Shown: one piece after another, positions 34,695-49,687 of the stretch
Layout of the letters: every line of letters begins with the position of its first letter
Numbering within the stretch: the stretch's first letter is position 1
Source of the DNA: Begonia masoniana
Lineage: Eukaryota > Streptophyta > Magnoliopsida > Cucurbitales > Begoniaceae
Assembly (NCBI GenBank): GCA_022432975.1
Contig: CM039505.1
Coordinates: forward strand, 53,171,749-53,235,748
Reading direction: 5' to 3'
Length of the DNA: 64,000 bases
Notes under the pieces: model-generated
What the model was told of the DNA's origin: nothing
Database searches by the model: none
The model's input: only the letters and a program-made list of their open reading frames with translations
Made by a program: the position numbers and the translations under genes

Positions 34695-36368
34695 CTCAAT
34701 GCTGCAAAATCAGAAACTACAAATTTAATGCTCTTCGTAAGAAGATTGCAGACAAATTATTCTTCATCTTTGTCGGGGAGCATGAAATCCAAGAACTTCT
34801 CTCTCTTCTCTTCTTCGCTCTTCTTCGCACAAATTGGGACAAGACCCGACAAGGAATAAGAAACGCACCTTCGAGCCAGCCATCAAACGATTGGAGGTTC
34901 TGCAGAACGGCAAGCAGGAAACTCCTACTTTAGTCGAATATTCAGCATCACTCTAGAACTTAAGTTGCGTCATCAAAATGGGAGAGCTGTTGTAAAAATA
35001 CAGAATCAAAAATAGCATTTCAATATTTATGATTTTGATTTCCCTGAAATAGAGAATAATCTTTTATCCAATTTTTTGTGCTTACCAGAGCAGAGCAGGT
35101 TCGATTTTGTTTCTCGATTTTGTTTCTCCAGTCGTCCAATCGGCTCCTTAAGCAACAAAATTTCCCCACACTGATCTACAATTCCTCGGCCAAAAGATGA
35201 ACCCTCTTCAACTTAGCACTCCGTCTTCTCAAAAGAAGGAAAAGAGGAAGAAAACACTGAAACTAACCCACCTCTCTAGGCTCTAGGCAGAAGAAATTTG
35301 GATTGAGAGAGAGAGAGAGAGAGAGAGAAGAGAGGTTTTTTAAGCTATTTCTCTTTTTCATTTTTAATTATTTTCAATAAGAATTAATCCCCGTTATAGA
35401 AAAGTCGTCTCCATTTAAAATATTAAATTTTTAAATGCTAATTATTCTTTGTTATAACTTAATTTACAAATTACTCTGCTTACAAAATCTATGATAATTA
35501 AGTTTTACGTACCAAACTCGATAGTAATTACCAATTTTAACTATGTACTATGCACTTTATTTCAGTTAATCTCTTATACTAAAAAAATCGGTAAATCAAA
35601 CCTTGTACTTTAATTCTATTATCAGTTTTGAAATTCCATCAACAATTTCGTTAAATCCTCATTTAAGAAATTCTGAACGATATTGGATTCACTTGAAATT
35701 TTTATCACATGTTCACTGCTTAATGAAAAGATAATCTAAAATTTTTAATACATGTTTTTACCACATGTTCAGCCACCATTTCCAAGAAAATAACCTAATT
35801 TTTCATGTACTAAAAGATTTGAAGGGTTTGTGAGAGTAGAATGAATTTTGATGGAATGGTAGAAGAGAGGAGAGAAAGATGACATCAATGGTGGATTATT
35901 TGGAAATTTGAGAGTTTAAATACACTACTTAATCGAATAGAAAATAAAATGAACACAAAATTCAAAGCAGCATCTGACCCGACTGCACCCTCATAATTAA
36001 AAGATGATTTCGTCAAAGTCTGAAACTGTTCTTTCCCATTTCTCTTTTTCTGATTCTTTTTTCACTCTCACTCTCTGGAAAGATCATTAGCTTTCTGGGA
36101 ATGTTTCACCTTCCTCGACCTGATAGCAATGGAGGATCTGCAAGAGCTCTGTTCTTCGCTTTTATTCTTGTTAGAGAGAGAAAGGGTTGTTTTATGTTTG
36201 TGAGAATCAGCGAAGAAAAAGCTAGCTTTTTAGTCAAAACACCAGATTTCAAAATGTCAAACCGCATCTTTTGACAAGTGTTTCCTCAGTGTTTCATGCA
36301 GAGTGGGAACGAAGATTTAGCCACGAAGAAATTAGAGAGAGAAAGTTACCATCCTCGAGTTTTTCTTA
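34695..36368. other. intergenic region upstream of MBOAT gene
   Basis: It should hold the MBOAT promoter and 5' UTR. A (GA)n run lies at about 35305-35329. The rest is AT-rich without a recognised gene. Confidence 0.4.
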
Positions 36369-36632
36369 ATGGCGGAAGAAGAAGAAGTTGGGTTTGACGG
36401 GAATGAAGCCTGGTCCGAGATCATATATATCGCTGTTATTGTAATCATCTTATCAACGACGCAAAAATCGCCATCATATGACCTCGACCCAAACAACATT
36501 CCCATCAACCATAACCTCTCACTCCATTTTGCACCCACGGAGAAGACACCCACATCTAGAGAGAGAGAGAGAGAGAGAATCTCACCCTCTAAACACACAA
36601 CACTCCATCTTCTTCACCTCCCAAAACCCTAA
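36369..36632 (+). CDS. unrecognised short open frame running into the minisatellite
   Basis: An ATG in good context (TTAATGGCG) opens 87 codons. The first 62 are unique (MAEEEEVGFDGNEAWSEI, then a hydrophobic stretch IIYIAVIVIILS that could span a membrane), and the rest is minisatellite. It may be the start of a gene cut by the repeat, or chance. I do not recognise the protein. Confidence 0.2.
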   Translation: MAEEEEVGFDGNEAWSEIIYIAVIVIILSTTQKSPSYDLDPNNIPINHNLSLHFAPTEKTPTSRERERERISPSKHTTLHLLHLPKP

Positions 36633-38240
36633 TCCACATGGTTTTTATAGAGATAGAAAGGGGAGAGAGAGAGAGAGAGAATCTCACCCTCTAAACACAA
36701 CACTCCATCTTCTTCAATCTTCACCCCCCAAAACCCTAATCCACATGGTTTTTATAGAGAGAGAGAGAATCTCACCCTCTAAACACAACACTCCATCTTC
36801 TTCACCCCCCAAAACCCTAATCCACATGGTTTTTATAGAGATAGAAAGGGGAGAGAGAGAGAGAATCTCACCCTCTAAACACACAACACTCCATCTTCTT
36901 CACCCCCCAAAACCCTAATCCACATGGTTTTTATAGAGAGAGAGAGAATCTCACCCTCTAAACACACAACACTCCATCTTCTTCACCCCCCAAAACCCTA
37001 ATCCACATGGTTTTTATAGAGATAGAAAGGGGAGAGAGAGAGAGAGAGAGAGAATCTCACCCTCTAAACACAACACTCCATCTTCTTCACCCCCCAAAAC
37101 CCTAATCCACATGGTTTTTATAGAGATAGAAAGGGGAGAGAGAGAGAGAATCTCACCCTCTAAACACAACACTCCATCTTCTTCACCCCCCAAAACCCTA
37201 ATCCACATGGTTTTTATAGAGATAGAAAGGGGAGAGAGAGAGAGAATCTCACCCTCTAAACACAACACTCCATCTTCTTCACCCCCCAAAACCCTAATCC
37301 ACATGGTTTTTATAGAGAGAGAGAGAATCTCACCCTCTAAACACAACACTCCATCTTCTTCACCCCCCAAAACCCTAATCCACATGGTTTTTATAGAGAG
37401 AGAGAGAATCTCACCCTCTAAACACAACACTCCATCTTCTTCACCCCCCAAAACCCTAATCCACATGGTTTTTATAGAGATAGAAAGGGGAGAGAGAGAG
37501 AGAATCTCACCCTCTAAACACAACACTCCATCTTCTTCACCCCCCAAAACCCTAATCCACATGGTTTTTATAGAGATAGAAAGGGGAGAGAGAGAGAGAA
37601 TCTCACCCTCTAAACACAACACTCCATCTTCTTCACCCCCCAAAACCCTAATCCACATGGTTTTTATAGAGAGAGAGAGAGAGAATCTCACCCTCTAAAC
37701 ACAACACTCCATCTTCTTCACCCCCCAAAACCCTAATCCACATGGTTTTTATAGAGAGAGAGAGAATCTCACCCTCTAAACACAACACTCCATCTTCTTC
37801 ACCCCCCAAAACCCTAATCCACATGGTTTTTATAGAGATAGAAAGGGGAGAGAGAGAGAGAATCTCACCCTCTAAACACAACACTCCATCTTCTTCACCT
37901 CCCAAAACCCTAATCCACATGGTTTTTATAGAGATAGAAAGGGGAGAGAGAGAGAGAGAGAATCTCACCCTCTAAACACAACACTCCATCTTCTTCACCT
38001 CCCAAAACCCTAATCCACATGGTTTTTATAGAGATAGAAAGGGGAGAGAGAGAGAAAGAATCTCACCCTCTAAACACAACACTCCATCTTCTTCACCCCC
38101 CAAAACCCTAATCCACATGGTTTTTATAGAGATAGAAAGGGTAGAGAGAGAGAGAGAAAGAATCTCACCCTCTAAACACAACACTCCATCTTCTTCACCC
38201 CCCAAAACCCTAATCCACATGGTTTTTATAGAGAGAGAAA
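36558..38240. repeat. minisatellite of about 18 units: (GA)n block plus AAACCCTAA block
   Basis: Units of 81 or 96-102 bases. Each has a GAGAGAGA block, then ATCTCACCCTCTAAACAC, ACTCCATCTTCTTCACC, AAAACCCTAATCC, and CACATGGTTTTTATAGAGA. The longer units add ATAGAAAGGGGAGAGA. Unit length changes by 2 bp steps in the GA block. Both 81 and 96 are multiples of three, which keeps open frames of over 100 codons on both strands; these are not genes. Confidence 0.95.
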
Positions 38241-41551
<3,311 letters not shown>

Positions 41552-42526
41552 CATAATATTCTCAAATCCGTGAGTTACTTTATTTTCAATGAGATTTTAT
41601 TATTTAGTGGTGACCTAATTTGCATTCGTACAATACTATAGTTGAATAATTTGATTTTATATTATTCATATGTTGTACAAATTGGTGAATTCCCTTATAA
41701 TATCCATCACTCCAATTAAATTAACGGTGCTAGAATTTATCTCTCTTAACCTTCACAAATTTAAGTTCTTTGGCAAATTGTAACGAGTATCCTTTGCTTC
41801 TTTGAATAAACTTTAGAAATTAGAGGTGTTTTGCAAAATTTATTCAACTCGCAGGTCTTTGATGTATCAAACTATAATTTTGCCTATTAAACTATTTCTT
41901 TGAAACTATATTTTTTTTCGCTTGGATTATAATCGTGAATATACAAACATGGTGAATGGAAGGACCAAGTGCTGCATTTGGTAGAGGCGGAAGTAGTGTC
42001 ACCGTGTCCGTCCAATTTTTACATATCTAAATCCGATCACTCGTGAGTAGTTTCTCGTTGCTCCTTTAGTTTTTGCATTTGACAATTGCAGTTCTTTACA
42101 TGATTATGATAAAGGGAACTAACATCCAAAATATAACACGTATGTGTCGTGCGCGCAACGACCGTGAGTAACTTTAAAAGAATGAAATATTTCGGGTTTG
42201 CATTTTCAAGGGGATTTCAACTCAAACCTATAAAATCGAACGAAAAAACAAACTAAAATGCAAGTTAAAATCTCATGTACCCTTGAAAACGAATGACAAA
42301 ACTTGAAGAATCAACGATCAATCACAAAATTTGGTAAATTCTTTAACAAAATATTTATATAGACGGAAAAACTCTCAATTATCTTAAGATCAATCAAAAT
42401 TTTAAACCCTAAAACCATTTTTATATTATTGAAATCGTGTATTTTGGACCCAAAACTCCACTCGGGATCATGTTCCTATAAAAAGAATCCATAAACTCAA
42501 ATCCAACCGAGAAAAAAATCAATATT
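41552..42526. other. AT-rich intergenic region
   Basis: No gene recognised. It lies upstream of the 20-bp satellite and may contain the true promoter and 5' region of the p24 gene if the satellite is an insertion. Confidence 0.35.
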
Positions 42527-44120
42527 TTCGATTCGATTCGGTTTGGTTCGATTTGGTTCGGTTTGGTTCGATTTGGTTCGGTTTGGTTCGATTTGGTTCG
42601 GTTTGGTTCGATTTGGTTCGGTTTGGTTCGATTTGGTTCGGTTTGGTTCGATTTGGTTCGGTTTGGTTCGATTTGGTTCGGTTTGGTTCGATTTGGTTCG
42701 GTTTGGTTCGATTTGGTTCGGTTTGGTTCGATTTGGTTCGGTTTGGTTCGATTTGGTTCGGTTTGGTTCGATTTGGTTCGGTTTGGTTCGATTTGGTTCG
42801 GTTTGGTTCGATTTGGTTCGGTTTGGTTCGATTTGGTTCGGTTTGGTTCGATTTGGTTCGGTTTGGTTCGATTTGGTTCGGTTTGGTTCGATTTGGTTCG
42901 GTTTGGTTCGATTTGGTTCGGTTTGGTTCGATTTGGTTCGGTTTGGTTCGATTTGGTTCGGTTTGGTTCGATTTGGTTCGGTTTGGTTCGATTTGGTTCG
43001 GTTTGGTTCGATTTGGTTCGGTTTGGTTCGATTTGGTTCGGTTTGGTTCGATTTGGTTCGGTTTGGTTCGATTTGGTTCGGTTTGGTTCGATTTGGTTCG
43101 GTTTGGTTCGATTTGGTTCGGTTTGGTTCGATTTGGTTCGGTTTGGTTCGATTTGGTTCGGTTTGGTTCGATTTGGTTCGGTTTGGTTCGATTTGGTTCG
43201 GTTTGGTTCGATTTGGTTCGGTTTGGTTCGATTTGGTTCGGTTTGGTTCGATTTGGTTCGGTTTGGTTCGATTTGGTTCGGTTTGGTTCGATTTGGTTCG
43301 GTTTGGTTCGATTTGGTTCGGTTTGGTTCGATTTGGTTCGGTTTGGTTCGATTTGGTTCGGTTTGGTTCGATTTGGTTCGGTTTGGTTCGATTTGGTTCG
43401 GTTTGGTTCGATTTGGTTCGGTTTGGTTCGATTTGGTTCGGTTTGGTTCGATTTGGTTCGGTTTGGTTCGATTTGGTTCGGTTTGGTTCGATTTGGTTCG
43501 GTTTGGTTCGATTTGGTTCGGTTTGGTTCGATTTGGTTCGGTTTGGTTCGATTTGGTTCGGTTTGGTTCGATTTGGTTCGGTTTGGTTCGATTTGGTTCG
43601 GTTTGGTTCGATTTGGTTCGGTTTGGTTCGATTTGGTTCGGTTTGGTTCGATTTGGTTCGGTTTGGTTCGATTTGGTTCGGTTTGGTTCGATTTGGTTCG
43701 GTTTGGTTCGATTTGGTTCGGTTTGGTTCGATTTGGTTCGGTTTGGTTCGATTTGGTTCGGTTTGGTTCGATTTGGTTCGGTTTGGTTCGATTTGGTTCG
43801 GTTTGGTTCGATTTGGTTCGGTTTGGTTCGATTTGGTTCGGTTTGGTTCGATTTGGTTCGGTTTGGTTCGATTTGGTTCGGTTTGGTTCGATTTGGTTCG
43901 GTTTGGTTCGATTTGGTTCGGTTTGGTTCGATTTGGTTCGGTTTGGTTCGATTTGGTTCGGTTTGGTTCGATTTGGTTCGGTTTGGTTCGATTTGGTTCG
44001 GTTTGGTTCGATTTGGTTCGGTTTGGTTCGATTTGGTTCGGTTTGGTTCGATTTGGTTCGGTTTGGTTCGATTTGGTTCGGTTTGGTTCGATTTGGTTCG
44101 GTTTGGTTCGATTTGGTTCG
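42527..44120. repeat. 20-bp satellite, 79 near-perfect copies
   Basis: The unit is GTTTGGTTCGATTTGGTTCG, itself two 10-bp halves that differ at two positions. From 42541 to 44120 there are 79 units without visible divergence. All three plus frames stay open because the unit has no stop, giving false proteins of about 550-580 residues. Confidence 0.97.
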
Positions 44121-46067
44121 TTTTGGCGGAATTACCTGTCGTCGTTCCCAGAGGATCACTCTCACTCTCCCACCCCCAACATTTCTGTCAAGGTTTTAAT
44201 CTTTTATATTCTGCTTCTTTTTCAGATCGATCGTCGTCGGGGTTTCTTTGGCACTGTATTGGAAGGTTTTTTATTTGGGATTTTTTAAAATCGTGATTGA
44301 TTCACTAATTCTTTTCTGAAACTAATTATTGAATTCAATTTTGGATGAAATTGAGACTGAAATTGGTTTTATTTTGGATTCATTAGAAAGGATGGTGCAT
44401 GTTTAAAATGGGAAGTTAATATGCTGCAAAATTGGGGATTTGTGCATATTTTTGCTCCCTTCCTGCTCGAAGCTCTGCTACTCTCCATGAAAAGATAATA
44501 ATCTGAAAGAAATTAAATAAAGTGAGAATGTAGATAGAGTTTGCATAAATATAGGAATAAAAAGTGGATGGCTGTTAATAAGTTTCTTATGTTAAAATTT
44601 CCAATATGTTTTTGGTAAATGGTTTTTTACTTCGTTCAAATGAAATTTTGTTTGACTTGGACAGGAGGATTTGTAAGGAACGAGATGTTCTTTGTGCTTG
44701 CTTTGTTGTAAATAAATTATTGTTTTTGCCAAAAAATGTCTTTTCTTTATTTTGATTTGTTTAAGGAAAACTTAAGTATCGAAGCATTTTAAGAACTATC
44801 CTTCGGTTCTTTCATCTAAATTTGCTTTTATAAAAATAACAGTTATGATTTTACCAAAGAACTAGTATATTTTACCAACATATTCGAGTAGCTATGTTAG
44901 GATAGTTGGTATGGATGGATTCCCTCGAGCATGTAGATGTAAAAGAATTTTTCTTAAGAAATTTGCAAGGCTAGTATCAGCTTTTAGCTCAATCTTTTAA
45001 TTTGCTAGAACTGTATAGGTATGCTCTGTTCATCATAATGTTTTGTCCTTGTGATTGTGTTCATCAATTTTTTTACTTTTTCAGGTAACATCACCGTATG
45101 GTAATAATCTTTATCATCAAGAAAATGTAACGTTTGGTCAGTTTGCGTTCACAACACATGAAGGAGGCAACTACCTGGCATGTTTCTGGATAGAGGGTCA
45201 GAATCAAGCAAATGGAGATGTGAGTATCAACCTAGATTGGAGAACTGGAATTGCAGCAAAAGATTGGGAATCCGTAGCTAGAAAGGAGAAGATTGAGGTG
45301 AGCTCTTTTCCCTTAACTTTAAACTTGTCAACAACTTCAGGTAGTCATTTAGGTTGTGGGGTTTTCTTTATAATCATTTATGTTGTTTCAAGAAGTGTAC
45401 AAAATTAGATTAGCATATGACTTTTAAAGATTGCATTTAAAAAATTATCCCTACAGACCCATGGTTTTGGGATCATGGCGCCATAATAATTGTATGATTT
45501 TTTTTTCTATGCTTGATTTGCATTTGAACTTGTTATGTTGTATGTCAGAGGGTTGTATTTTTTGGAGTTAGTTGAGGATGAGTCTTGCTCAAAAATCGAA
45601 TGATCCTAAGCTCCTAAAACCATAAAAATGAAGATGAAGCTTCATATGACTAGATCCCCAACTGAGCTTCATAAAGTCCAACTGAGCTTCATAAGGTGTG
45701 ATCCAATCTTTGTTGTTGTTTGTTATTCATCCATGTAGGGTGTTGAGCTAGAGCTCAGAAAACTGGAAGGAGCGGTAGAGGCCATCCACGAAAACCTGTT
45801 ATACCTCAAGAGCAGGTAATATTTCATTTCATAGTTGAACATTACAAAATTTTGAACTTTGTATTCAAATACCATGAAATTGGTTTTTATTTATTTCTTT
45901 TTATTTTAAATATAAATCATAGGGAAGCTGAAATGAGGATAGTCAGTGAAAAAACTAACGCACGAGTGGCATGGTATAGTATCATGTCCTTGGGCGTCTG
46001 CATCGCTGCTTCGGCCCTGCAACTATGGTACTTGAAGAGATTCTTCCACAAGAAAAAGCTTATTTAG
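44121..46067 (+). CDS. p24-delta family ER/Golgi cargo receptor (emp24/gp25L), 5' end missing
   Basis: Type I membrane protein that cycles between ER and Golgi in COPI/COPII vesicles, helping export of GPI-anchored and other cargo. Exons: about 44121-44193, 45085-45297, 45739-45815, 45923-46067. The GOLD domain shows [39 protein letters not shown] and [12 protein letters not shown] coiled-coil ([28 protein letters not shown]) is followed by one membrane span and the tail RFFHKKKLI, with an FF export signal and a KKxx-type COPI retrieval signal. The signal peptide and the first ~40 residues are absent: the 20-bp satellite abuts the exon. Removing one A near 44129-44131 would extend the match upstream to VLADYLSSF, so a one-base frameshift sits at the junction. 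It faces the F-box gene tail to tail. Confidence 0.85.
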
Positions 46068-46536
46068 TAATCTTTTCATCCAATTGTTCTTCTCTTTTCA
46101 AGTCATAATTTTGGATATGTTTGTCGATCATCCATGCTAGAGTTTTATACCCCTATTTGCAGATCTTCTGGTCTTTAAAACTGAAACGGAGACTGTCAGT
46201 GTACAAGCCATTATTACTTGTTGCAATGATACTTTCATTTGTAGAAATTATACTCTTCTGGTTTCACCCCAAATTTTCGTGTTTGATAGCTGACATTTGA
46301 AGAAAGTGTTTAATAGGCGTCAAAGTAAAGCCATACATTATGTAAATAGTTAATTTTAGCTCTAATCAAATCTCTTTTCTTGCTGAACACTAATGATGCA
46401 TAAAACAGACATAAATCAAATTGTTCTTCCTCTGCTAATTTAGGCATTGAAAAAAAATGATCAGAGTTGGTAGGTTCTGATTAGAGATTAAAAACTAAAA
46501 ATTAAATTAACCCGGCAAAATAAGGTGTTGGCAGGG
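46068..46536. other. convergent intergenic region, p24 and F-box 3' ends
   Basis: AT-rich, no coding frame. It should hold both 3' UTRs. Confidence 0.5.
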
Positions 46537-48007
46537 TTATTCTACGCGAACAACCTTGCGATTGATGTGTCGAAACTTGCAAATCTCGTCGAAGAAATCA
46601 TCTGCACTGCTATGGCTGCTCTTCATCTGAAGAATCTTGATCACCATTGTTTTCAAGTTTCTTCCATACTTGATCAAAGACTCAAGGGTGTTCATCTTCT
46701 GCTCTGCATTTAATGGAGACCTAACAGAGATCACAGCTTCCTCCAAACATGGAATCACAAACTCAGGATCCACCTGAAAATTAGGATCGCCGAAAATTCT
46801 TACAAACAAACAAAAAATCCATGATTGAATTATGAAATCAAATGAACTCGTCTTACGTTTCTCAGGCTGTTCTTCTGGCAGAGTGCGGCGAACATGGCTC
46901 CGTGAATATCAAACTTTTCGAGCTTTGGATGATTATTGAAAAATTCAACCAAATCAACTTCTGGGAACGGTTCAAGATCCTCAAAATCCCCTGTAAACTC
47001 CACCTTCATGAACAGATGCTTCACATCTCTTGCCAGTTCAAGCATTTTGCTGATCGCATTCCAGCACCACTGGACTCCCCTTATCGACAAAAACTCGAGT
47101 GCAGCCAGCTTTCCAAATTCCACCATGTACACTCTTCCTGGAACTCATCATGACATCCTTTATTATGGTTCATCCTAGTGAAACAACTTATTTTTGTCTT
47201 TTAACTAACTGATTTGCAAACATTTAACTTGACAAGTATAAAATTAGAATCTAAACGTAGTCTTACCTGCATTGTTCGATATCGAAAGACTCGTTAAGTT
47301 ACTCGTTTCACCAACTCTAACCCAACTACAACCTTGCACCTCGAGGAGTTCAATTCTTGGAGAATTAATTGAGACAGAGCAGTTTCCAGGGCCATAAAAA
47401 TCAAGCTTGCACCGTTCTAATTTCGGCAACTCTATTGAAACTGATCGAACTCCTTCGCAACCAAGAAGCAACAAATTGGTTAAATTAGGACATGCCTTCA
47501 GTGCTGCAGCCAGGTGGGGGTCTTCCAATTTGGCACCCACTATCTCAAGGCTAATTAGTTTGTGGAATTCATTCCACTTGGGAGTTTGGGTCATTAAAAC
47601 CCCCCAAAGTTTCATGGATTCTAGATTTTCTGCAATGCTGATGCAATCTAGTTTCGAGGGGTGCTCGTGACAAGCTTGATGGTCGGCAATATTGTCCATT
47701 CGAAGCTCCAACTGCTGAAGTGAAGGACCTACAATCGAAAGCCACGAACCAAGGCTAGCACTAGAAAACGGGCTGTAAACAACAAGCTCCTCTAGTTTAA
47801 TGATAGCAGATATCATCTTGTACATAATGTTGTCCGGATCATCGAGACCAGAATAATTGTCGAAAGAGTTTCTAGGAAAGTAAAGGCTCTTAAGAAGGGT
47901 ACAGACTCCTTCCATCGCTTGGATACGCAATTACAAAGCGCCACATCCCGAGCACTGCTCATATGCGATAAGATATATTGGAGAATTGCATCGGGGAGAG
48001 AATCCAT
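46537..48007 (-). CDS. F-box/LRR protein (At1g10780-like), one frameshift
   Basis: Likely substrate receptor of an SCF ubiquitin ligase. Exons: 48007-47267, 47137-46857, 46773-46537. The start MDSLPDAILQYILSHM with NCVSKRWKE is the F-box that binds the SKP1-type adaptor. Leucine-rich-repeat-like segments follow (LEELVVYSPF, LQQLELRMDN, LTNLLLLGCEGV, LERCKLDFYG, IELLEVQGC). Near 47893-47900 the frame shifts: the upstream part ends at SVPFL and the match continues one base out of phase as KSLYFPRNSFDNYSG. Adding one base would make the joined length a multiple of three (420 codons with stop), so a single-base loss fits. It could be an assembly error or a recent pseudogene. It shares a 1.7 kb divergent upstream region with the DUF7036 gene. 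Confidence 0.82.
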
Positions 48008-49687
48008 TCTATGAATACAGGAGTTAAACAGGTAATCGTTAGATATAATAGTGTTAATAAGAAGATATAGCTATGAACATTAACACATAAATACAGCTTT
48101 CTAATGGTAAATAGTGAAAAGGATTAAATATGTAATCCAAAATCTCACATCTATCCATATTTATCTATTCATCTAATTAACCATATCATATACGCAGAAA
48201 ATTAGAGTGCACATTCCTGAAAGTAAAAGCAGGATATAGCTGATTAAAGAAAAACCAAATTTGTAGGCATAAAGAGGGGACAGTCGAAGTTTACACTTGA
48301 ACTGGATAAATTAGGAGCCGCAGCATTACTTTATACAACAGCTTATTAGCTAATGAAGTTGTAGACAAATGTGGAGGGATTTAAGACAAGTCAAACTAAC
48401 CACTGCGTTTGGTTAAATTGACAAGAATTTTGATACAACTCCATTGTTCTGTAATAAAAGTCGACCAGAGCAGACATAAAATTTTACAAACATTGTTGGT
48501 AGATTCGAAGCTGAAATTAATAACAATAATGAAACAAGCTAAAAGAGAGAAGACCCAGACGAAAATCCTGAATCAGAATGAAGCACAAAACCCAGGATAA
48601 ATTACGTCAGACTGCAAGAGGAACTAAAAAATGCTCGATCCGAAAAGACCCAGAACGAAAAATAGGGAGAAAATCAGAAATAGAGTGAGAAAATGCAAAT
48701 CCGTTAGCTGGAAATCCATCTGAACCACAGACCCATGAACAAGAAAGAAACATTAGGAATAAGAGAAGAAGGGCATACATTCGAAGTTTTGAACGCGAAC
48801 AATGTTGAGAAGAGAATTGAAAATGAAAGTGGGAGAAAGATAGATCCGAGATTCTTTTCAAGACGGAGTAATGTAGATATTAAAAGAGAGAAAATGGAGC
48901 CAGGTTTGGAGGGGGAGTCATGGAGGCTGGAGGGTCATTTCAAAATTTGAAAAAAGAGGGACTTTTCCCTTTGGTTTGCCTTTGCCACCCATTTCTCTCT
49001 CTGCCACTTTTTTTTTTTTTTTATAACACAAATGGAATCATTTAATTAAAAAAATATTTTATTTCATTAGTAAATCTTATAAGATCTCAATATTTCATTA
49101 TAAATTAATCAAAAATGTTTTTTTTTTCAGATTTTGGGTTAGGCTAAGAGTGAAGTTTTGATTTTTGTGTAAATCCATTTTTGAAGTCAGTTTAGTTCAT
49201 TTGATTTTCACTCTTTAGAGCAGAACACGGAACTGAATTCACCAGTTCTCTTCAATCGGAATGGAAGCTTTGGTTCCTATGTGGTTCTGTTCCCATTAAT
49301 TGGTTGCAAAAGTTTTCGGTCTCTCTGTGCTTGAAGTTGAAATTTGACTTGGTGCTTAATCATGGCTGCATTAAGCAAAAGCCCAATGCAGGATAATGAT
49401 TTATAATCCCAATTTCCAATCCGAGAAGAAGTAAGTGGGAGAAAAAGGCGCCATTGAAGGGGCCGAATACAGGTAGAGACAAAATGTAACGTGTAGTGTG
49501 TGGTAAGCTAAGCTGGGGAGAGAAGCGTTTGAATTTCAACTGGCAGAAGTCCCCTTTCTTCCCAACTTCCTCTTCGCTTTTTGCTTGTCCTCAACGTTGG
49601 ATAGCCTGAAAAAGATCACTCCTACAAGATACAGGATTACGAAACTAAGAGGGAGAGGGAGAAATAAGGACTCCATATGCTACGAAA
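48008..49687. other. divergent intergenic region between F-box and DUF7036 genes
   Basis: Both genes start outward from here, so it should carry both promoters and 5' UTRs. No additional coding frame is credible; a T run lies at 49009-49022. Confidence 0.45.

Noticed and set aside
36558..38240. CRISPR-like regular repeats
   Set aside because: Repeats are adjacent without unique spacers and the DNA is plant nuclear; this is a minisatellite.
36558..38240. Interstitial telomere array because of AAACCCTAA
   Set aside because: The plant telomere heptamer is not itself tandem here; there is one telobox per 81-102 bp unit.
42519..44296. Four open frames of about 550-580 codons
   Set aside because: The 20-bp satellite has no stop in any of these frames; only the last ~20 codons of one frame belong to a gene (p24).
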